A DNA stretch of 64,000 nt from Diorhabda sublineata. Taxonomy: Eukaryota > Arthropoda > Insecta > Coleoptera > Chrysomelidae. Location of the stretch: the NCBI RefSeq assembly GCF_026230105.1, contig NC_079486.1:8556001-8620000 (forward strand), read 5' to 3'. The position numbers and the translations under genes are program-made. Positions 56,818 to 64,000 of the stretch are shown here, one piece after another. Under the pieces are notes generated by a model. The model searched no databases, was not told where the DNA came from, and saw only the letters and a program-made list of their open reading frames with translations. Position 1 is the stretch's first letter. Every line of letters begins with the position of its first letter.

Positions 56818-58965
56818 ATGGAATCTGAAAGTGTAAAGTTTACTTTCGCCAGATTAGACAACAACAATTATCAAAATTGGAAATTTAGAATTAAAATGTT
56901 GCTTACACGAGAAGGAAATTGGTCTGTTGTAGAAGAGGCAATACCAAATGAACCATCTGTTGAATGGAAACGTAAAGATGAAAAAGCACAATCTACAATT
57001 TCATTAAGTATCGAAGACAATCAAATAGCACACATTTATAAATGCAAGAATGCGAAAGAAATGTGGAATGAACTGCAAAAGGTACATGAAAGAAATAATT
57101 TAAGTAACAAGTTGTATTTATTGAGGAAGCTGTATCAGTCTAGACTTGAAAATAAACCAATGCATGAATACATTAAAGAAATACTAGAATTAGTTGAAAG
57201 ACTACGAGGAGTTGGTGAGACTATTAAGTATTTCCATGTAGCTGCATTATTGTTAGGTGGATTGCCAGAAAGTTATTCCACATTAGTAACAGCATTAGAT
57301 GCTGGGCCAGATGATGAATTGACTCTTGAATATGTAAAGGGAAAACTAATGGATGAGTATAAAAGAAAAGAAGATACCAGTTCGACAGAGACGGCATTAA
57401 ACACAAATAAAAAGTTTTCGAAGAAGATGAAAGAAAAAATAGAATGTTATTATTGTCATAGAAAAGGTCACTACAAAAAAGATTGTTTTTTCATGAAGAA
57501 AGACAGAAATAAGGGAAAGCAACATGCCAAAGTAACTGTTGAAGGTGATGAGTTGTCTGACTCAGTTTTTTGTTTCAATGTTTCCGGTAACAGTAAAAAT
57601 AATCTAGAATGGTATATTGATTCAGGGGCTACAAGTCACAGGTCAAATAATCCAGAATTATTTATTAAATTGGACTATTCAAAGTTAAATAAAATTATAG
57701 TTGCAAATGGACAGGAAATGCAAGTCAAAGGTAAAGGTGATATTTTAGTAAAAACAGAAATTTCAGGTAAATGCATAAGTTTAAAATTTAAAGATGTTTT
57801 ATTTGTACCTGAGCTAAGCAATAATCTGTTTTCGGTGTCTAAAATTACAAAAGCTGGTTATAACATAAAGTTTGATGATTGTAATTATATAGAAATTAAT
57901 AATTCTATTATAGCCACAGGAAAATACTGTAATGGTTTATATAAATTAAACACGTTTTCAGAAAAAGTAAATATTGTAAAAATGTGTGAGGAAATGAATA
58001 ATTATATACATACATGGCATAGACGTTTAGGTCACAGAAGCCCGGATGATATAAAAATGATAGTAAGTAAAGATTTAGCTATTGGCATAAAAATAAATGA
58101 TTGTGGTCAGAAAAAACAATGTGTCACTTGTATTGAAGGTAAATTAATGAGGAAATCTTTTCCTAAAAAATCAGAAAGTAAGACGTTTAAAGTTCTTGAT
58201 ATAATCCATAGTGATATATGTGGACCTATGAGAACCCCTACTGTTGGTAAAAATAAATATTTTTTGACTTTAACTGATGATTTTTCAAGATATACCACAC
58301 TTTATTTGTTAGAATCTAAAGATGAAGTATATATTAAACTAAAGGAATTCATTCTAGAAGTCAAAAATATTTTTGGGGTCTATCCAAAAACATTTAGAAG
58401 TGATAATGGAGGGGAATATACAGGGGTAGCTGTGCAGAAGCTACTCAAAAGTTTTGGTATAAGCTTTCAGTCGACTGCACCATATTGTCCAGAGCAAAAT
58501 GGTGTGTCGGAGAGGAAAAATAGAACATTGATGGAATCGGCAAGGTGTATGTTATTAGATACTAATTTACCCCATAAATATTGGGGGGAAGCAGTAACAA
58601 ATGCTAACTACATTTCTAATAGACTACATACTAAAAGTAAAGAAAAGACACCTTATGAGTTATGGATTGGAAAGAAACCTGATTTATCATATTTCATTAC
58701 ATTTGGTTCTCAGGCTTTTGTTTACATTCCAAAAGAAAAAAGATCTAAACTAGAGAAAAGAGCAAAAACAGGTATTATGGTGGGATACAGTGAAAATAGA
58801 AAAGCTTATAGAATTCTAGATACAGATACAGATAAAATTATTGTAAGTCGTAATGTAAAATTTAATGAATTTCTGAATCAACCTTTTAAAAATATAAATA
58901 ATTGTAAGGCTGAAACTAGCAACTCAGATCCTGATTCAGCAATTACTGTTGACCTACAAACATAA
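56818..58965 (+). pseudogene. copia gag-protease-integrase polyprotein, 715 codons
   Basis: The longest frame in the window. Gag with zinc knuckle CYYCHRKGHYKKDC (Cys 210 on); aspartic protease with Asp268 in DSGATSH; pre-integrase zinc site (WHRRLGH ... CVTC); integrase core Asp466, Asp529 and Glu565, 35 residues between the last two (DD35E), in HSDICGP, RSDNGGEY and NGVSERK. An in-frame TAA at 58,963 stops the polyprotein before RT; shared with copy 1 and absent from copy 2. Gag, protease and integrase look undamaged, but replication needs RT and RNase H, which are defective. Confidence 0.93.
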
Positions 58966-58977
58966 ACTAAACCTGGA

Positions 58978-60060
58978 GTGGATGATAGTGACATAAATGA
59001 AGAAGGTGGAGGATCAAATAATAATATCAATGAAGAAGAAAATGAAATTCCAGAAGAAACTGGAGGTGAAAACTTTGAGGAAATTAATGATCAAGAAATT
59101 GTAACCAGATCAGGAAGGGTGTCAAAGAAAAGAAATTATGAAGGTTACATTTCATACAATGTGATGAATAAGGAAACTTATAATGAAATGCAAGATCCAA
59201 AGACCGTAGATGAAGCGATGTCAAGAAGTGACAGAAGAAATTGGGAAAAAGCAATGGAACGAGAGTACGAATCATTAATGAAAAATGAGGCATGGATTTT
59301 AGTAGACCGTCCATCAAACAAAAATGTTGTGCAAAATAAGTGGGTGTTTTGTTTAAAAAGGAATTCAAATAATGAAATACGATATAAAGCACGGCTAGTT
59401 GCAAAGGGTTTCACACAAACCTTTGGTATAGATTATTTTGAAACTTTTTCACCTGTAGTTAGATACTCTACAATAAGAATATTGTTTGCTTTATCTGTAG
59501 AATTAAGTTTAGATATTGACCACTTAGAAGTAGAAACTGCATTTTTAAACGGAAACTTGGATGAAGAAATTTACATGGTGCAACCTGAGGGGTTTATTCT
59601 AAAAAATAATGAAAATAAAGTATGTTTATTAAAAAAGGCTATATATGGATTAAAGCAATCCTCCAGAATTTGGAATATTAAAGTAAAAAATGTCTTAAAA
59701 GACTTAGGTTTTCAGCAATCAAGTTTTGAACCACGTATATTTTTCCAAAACAAGGACAAATTTATAATTCTAGTGGCCCTTTATGTTGATGATTTTTTAA
59801 TTTGTTCAAATTCCTCAGTTTTTAAAACCAACTTCAAACAGGAATTGTCAAAACAATTTAAAATTAAAGACTTGGGGCTAATCAAATATTTTTTAGGTTT
59901 AAATATTGATTTTGACAAACAAAACAATATGATTAAAGTTAATCAGAGGAACTATATTTTAGAATTATTAGAGCGTTTCAAGTTAGGTGATGCTAAAACT
60001 GTTTTGACTCCTATTGAAGTCGGTTTAAAATTGAAGCCATATTTGTTAGTGGTTTTTTAA
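58978..60060 (+). pseudogene. copia reverse transcriptase, copy 3
   Basis: 360 codons; RT blocks as in copy 1, YVDD intact, motif A Asp replaced by Glu (LEVETAFLNG). C-terminal residues after GLKLKP are out-of-frame text at the RNase H deletion. Confidence 0.9.
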
Positions 60061-60316
60061 ATGAGTTTTGTGAGACTAAGCCCGTAATTCTTTTCAATGG
60101 CAGCCAAAGTGCACAAAAATTGTTAAAAAACCCTGTTTACCATAACAGAACTAAACATATAGACACTAAGTACCATTTTGTAAGGGAAGTAATTGAAAAA
60201 AAATTTGGTTGAAATTAAATACATGCCTACTGAAAAAATGGTAACAGATCTTTTAACAAAAGGGCTGCATAATCCCAAGCATATTTTTTGTACTAAAAAT
60301 ATTGGTCAAAATTAAT
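60061..60316 (+). pseudogene. copia RNase H C-terminal remnant, copy 3
   Basis: SQSAQKLLKNPVYHNRTKHI and KYMPTEKMVTDLLTKGLHNP, with the same A-run frameshift as copy 1. Confidence 0.8.
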
Positions 60317-60334
60317 TGCTGGTTTAAGGGGTAG

Positions 60335-60523
60335 TGTTGTAAAAAATTACTGAACGTTGTTAAGTTGGCAAGGATGATTATTATGTCAAGAAAAGATAAA
60401 AAAAAATGGTTACTTTCAGATTCAAGTCATTTTGTGTAGTTTTACTTCTAATATAATAAAAGTATAGAAGAACCTGTATAAATTTCTTTTATTTATACTA
60501 TAGAAGAAACTAATATTACAACA
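60335..60523 (+). repeat. 3' LTR, copia copy 3
   Basis: 189 bp; lacks part of the AACCCAGCAATT stretch found in the other LTRs. Confidence 0.92.
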
Positions 60524-60645
60524 AAATCTGTCACACTGGGATTTTCTAGAAAACCAAAATAACTTCACAATTTTCAATAATTATTTTGATTTAGTTACAT
60601 ATTCACTCAGAAGTTCAATCAAGACAGATAAAGTGTGTTAAGTAA

Positions 60646-60864
60646 ATGGATTACAAAAACATTTGTGTGAAGATCAATTATAGAAACGAGCACTATTATA
60701 CAAAATCAGAAACAATTTTTCTATATAGAGAAAATTCTAATTTCAAATTAACTTCTGTTAACAATGTGATTTTTAATTATAAGAAATTTTTTAATCAAGA
60801 AAAATGGCAAGTAACAAAAGCAGTTCTATACGATTCCCATTATATTATTATCGAAAAAATTTGA
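60646..60864 (+). other. Small unidentified ORF with 28-bp insertion
   Basis: Starts MDYKNICVKINYRNEHYYTK like the other copies. A 28-bp segment near 60,785 changes the C-terminus to FFNQEKWQVTKAVLYDSHYI. Which form is ancestral cannot be told here. Confidence 0.25.
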
Positions 60865-60893
60865 GAGCATTCATTTGCTATTTTTCAAAGAGC

Positions 60894-61870
60894 CCAAGTC
60901 TATAGTGACAACAATTTCAAGCTGCTCATACAATAAAGGAGTGAACAGTATAAAATAGAGCAACAATGAAATTGTATTAAAACATACATATAAAATAAAC
61001 GAAGTAAGGCTAAATCCTAAAATATACACAGATCTTCTTTGAAATAAACAAATTTAGTTCTGTTTAGAGGTTGAGTAAATACAAAAAGATTATTATTATC
61101 TTTGGAATTTACATAATCTAAATATAACTCAGTAAATACAGGGTGATTTTATATTCGACCGACAATGCTTTACCACAGAGAGATCTCAATAAATGATTCA
61201 TTTTGATATAGGAATCTGAATCCTTACGTGGCCTAGTTGTTGAAACTGGAGCATATTTTGTTTTAAATTGTCTGAATATTTCTAGTTGAAAAACTAATAA
61301 CCTTTTATGGAACTAAAACGATCTTTCTTTTTTCTTAATTTCAAAACTTTCCCATTTTCTGAACAATTCTCTTGTTCATTGGCAAACAGAAACATCATCT
61401 AAATAGTTTTAGTTTGAAAATAACAAGGTATAAGACATCAATCAATACAAAATATAAGTCAAAGTTTTAAAATTTCTATACAAAATCTGTCACACTGGGA
61501 TTTTCTAGAAAACCAAAATAACTTTACAATTTTCAATAATTATTTTTGTCCGTACATTAAAATTAGGATTTAGTTACATATTCACTGAGAAGTTCAATCA
61601 AGACAGATAAAGTGTGTTAAGTAAATGGATTACAAAAACATTTGTGTGAAGATCAATTATAGAAACGAGCACTATTATACAAAATCAGAAACAATTTTTC
61701 TATATAGAGAAAATTCTAATTTCAAATTAACTTCTGTTAACAATGTGATTTTTAATTATAAGAAACAAAAGCAGTTCTATACGATTCCCATTATATTATT
61801 ATCGAAAAAATTTGAGAGCATTCATTTGCTATTTTTCAAAGAGCATAAACTAGAAAGTAATTATAATAAT
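60894..61870 (+). repeat. Tandem ~980-bp unit without the copia element
   Basis: 60,894-61,490 repeats 55,921-56,517 and continues directly into sequence matching 60,529 onward. The junction shares GAGC (60,890-60,893). The copia target AAATC is present once and unoccupied at 61,483-61,487, giving an empty-site allele inside the same window. Confidence 0.9.
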
Positions 61871-61906
61871 AATTTCAAATTGTTCACAGTATCCAGTACA
61901 AGATGA
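61625..61906 (+). other. Small unidentified ORF, 93 codons (copy 3)
   Basis: One residue different from the frame at 26,923 (KLESN for KLENN). No family recognised. Confidence 0.25.
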
Positions 61907-61911
61907 GTAAT

Positions 61912-62562
61912 TATTGAACTTACCACTGAATTTTAAAGTTGTTCTAATTCAGTCAGAGTAATGATAATCTTTCCTTTAAGAAATAATCCTTTGATAATTT
62001 GCAGTTATTACAAATACCAAAATCAGTAGATATCTTATAAATCACTTCTTTCTGTAGTTTTTTGTATCTTTCGACCAAATGGATCAAATTACATATTTTC
62101 TTCAATACCTTTAGTGAGTTACTAATTCAATCAAATAACCATTTGATATCAAATTATACGTAGTAATATTTTGTTTGTTTGTTTGTTTGTTTTGTACAAA
62201 TCACATAGAAACTAGAGGAGTACATCGAAACCGGCGTCAGACAGTATAATAGTAAGTGTGGTGGTAGCAGTAGGTAGTAGTAAATGCAGCACACAAATTG
62301 TCCTCGCGTACTTTATGAAATAATCAACACTTTTCCATTCAATCAAACGTTTATTCCATAATTGTATCCATTCGAGTTAAAGATCATTATTGGAGGTATC
62401 TTCGGCTCCATTTTCCAATTCTCCATACTTATACAATTCTAAATTAGGTATGATTGTATCAATCAAGTTCAGAAAGAAATCATTTTCATTTACGTTTCAA
62501 ACGATAAGCATTCTCAGATCTTATTTGAACGTTTTAGCTAGTCTCCCTTATAATCTATAATA
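61912..62562 (-). pseudogene. 'R1' gene fragment, copy 2 of 27.2 kb
   Basis: Copy of 27,210-27,860 including the (GTTT)n microsatellite (about 62,166-62,192). Confidence 0.45.
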
Positions 62563-62786
62563 TCTCAACCAAGTCACATACAATCAAAACTTTTCAGAAC
62601 AGTTCTCCATTACTCGTTTAGTTCGATTTGCACATATAATGTTTAATTTGTACAAAGTGATTAGATTGGTTAAATGGTAATTGCCTTAAAAATACTTATT
62701 TAAAAACAAGTGATAAGACAAAATTCATTTATTAATAATTTATAATAATAAACATCTCAATGCAAAACTTATTTTTATTAGGCTAG

Positions 62787-63290
62787 TTTAGAATTTTTAA
62801 AAGAAGTCCCTAAGAAGGCAAAACCGAACCATAAGTACATTGCTGATTATTTGAAATATGGTTTTTGTGGTTACTGACACAGATGACAACCTGCTACCTC
62901 AGTGTGTTTTATGTTTCGAAGTATTTACTGATGAGAGTATGAAACCTTCAAAACTGTAAAGACTTTTCACAAAAAAAAACATATGTATTTCTTTCAGAAC
63001 AAAGAAAAAGAATTCTTAAAGTCAAACTCAATAACGAAAACATCAATTTCTGGTGAGAAAAATAGACAAGCTACATTTGCATCTTATCGCCTATTCATGT
63101 TGATAGCTAAAAAAGGAACAGAACACTCTGTAGGTTAGAATCTGAAGTTTCATTCACTGAGAAGGAAGCAAAAAAAAATCGGTCAAATTCACTATTACAG
63201 TTTAAATAAAACAAACTTTTCACTTCAACTTGATGAAAGTACTGAAGTTGCTGGCCAGGCTAATCTATTAGCCTTTGTTTTTTGTTTTCA
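62787..63290 (+). pseudogene. hAT (ZBED/SCAND3-type) remnant, window-end copy
   Basis: Copy of 28,085-28,590: BED finger text (PQCVLCFEVFTDESMKPSKL) and FSLQLDESTEVAGQANLLAF. The remaining sequence to 64,000 is block Y without a gene. Confidence 0.75.
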
Positions 63291-64000
63291 CATTACTTTC
63301 ATCTTGTTTTTGACTTAAATTGACTAATAATTATAATAAATAAGCATATCCTCATTAAAAACCTATATGTTTGTCTCGAAGATTTGTTGGTACACGTGTA
63401 TAGTAAATTTGTATTCAAATAAAACTAGTATTTGATATTATTTCTTTCAAACATTCTATGCTAGATAAAACAAAAACATAAATGAATACAGTTACGTAGC
63501 AATGTTGCCTAGCTTATATTTTTTCATAAACATTCTCGCCAAAATTATTTTCTTGATCTTTGTTTAGATCAATTGTGGGAAATATTGTCCATTAACCAAA
63601 TTTAGTGAGAACTAGAGCCACATTCTTATTGGTTTTTAATAATATTACGATGTATAAATAAATATATTTGAAACGTAACATGCATCCAGATAATAAACAA
63701 ATAATTTGTAAAATTTGACAACATTGAGGTTTACTGTAAGTTGGCTTCAGTTATATTGCAACATGCCAGCTGGGTTAATGTTTTTTATACGTCCAAGGTC
63801 AAAGTAAACCAAAGTTTCAAACAAAGGAACTTCGGAATTCATTATAATGTTAGAAACGGAATTGGTATCTAGTTGGAAAACTTAAGTTTTGTTTAAGTTT
63901 TATACGTGAAGATTAAGTGAATGTAGTTTATGTAATGAAGTAAATTTTGACTGAAAATGTATAAATTTTTAAAATTTTGATTCTTATAGTAGGTATGTAC

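Larger units (their letters stand above)
56514..60523 (+). mobile_element. Ty1/copia retrotransposon, copy 3 (most complete)
   Basis: LTRs at 56,514-56,701 (188 bp) and 60,335-60,523 (189 bp, with a small deletion after TGAACGT), flanked by AAATC (56,509-56,513 and 60,524-60,528). Primer site GATTATGGGCCCAGGCC follows the 5' LTR. Length 4.0 kb, about 1 kb shorter than an intact copia element, because of the RNase H-region deletion. Same insertion event as copy 1. Confidence 0.94.
44975..64000. repeat. Large segmental duplication, copy 2 (runs off window)
   Basis: Repeats 11,245-29,298 in the same order and orientation. The last base of the window corresponds to 29,298, so the duplication is longer than what is shown. 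Differences from copy 1 are a few short indels, scattered substitutions, an intact 715-codon copia frame where copy 1 has a 40-bp deletion, and an extra ~980-bp tandem unit at 60.9-61.9 kb. Confidence 0.85.

Overview
The window is AT-rich, intron-bearing animal DNA, almost certainly from an insect (a beetle is plausible but not proven). It carries a BEL/Pao remnant, a Jockey-like non-LTR remnant, mariner, piggyBac-like, hAT (ZBED/SCAND3-type), gypsy and copia elements, splice-site-bounded exons, and one host gene with chromatin-reader domains. I see no prokaryotic operons, CRISPR array, tRNA or rRNA.

Layout. 1-11,144 is a graveyard of broken transposons: BEL/Pao, Jockey RT, mariner, piggyBac-like and a second mariner. 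It also holds one degenerate minus-strand gene (about 6.1-7.1 kb) that looks like a Cry-type (delta-endotoxin-like) helical domain followed by a beta-prism/jacalin-like domain. A 100-N scaffold gap lies at 11,145-11,244. From 11,245 on, the sequence is two copies of one large segment: 11,245 onward repeats at 44,975 onward with an offset near 33.7 kb (34.7 kb after a local tandem duplication), and the second copy runs off the window end. Each copy holds, in order, an unidentified exon, a pair of inverted arms with fragments of an unrecognised multi-exon gene ('R1' here) and an ARL14EP-like cysteine-rich domain, hAT fragments, an intact two-exon CW-PWWP gene (ZCWPW1-like, 348 aa), a copia element, a small ORF, and another R1/hAT block.

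Between the copies (28-45 kb) the same blocks recur in rearranged order. These include two copies of a minisatellite whose ~50-bp unit carries a motif close to the CTCF core, present as about 24 units in one copy and 5 in the other. Beside each array are gypsy integrase fragments. There is also an inverted, 5'-truncated copy of the copia element that kept its original 3' flank, and a short unique region with gene-like exons.

The only gene that looks intact is the CW-PWWP gene; its two copies differ by three silent substitutions. The rest is mobile DNA, pseudogenes or unidentified exons. The near identity of the 33.7-kb copies and the gap at the start of the first mean that an assembly artefact (uncollapsed haplotypes) must be excluded before copy number is believed.
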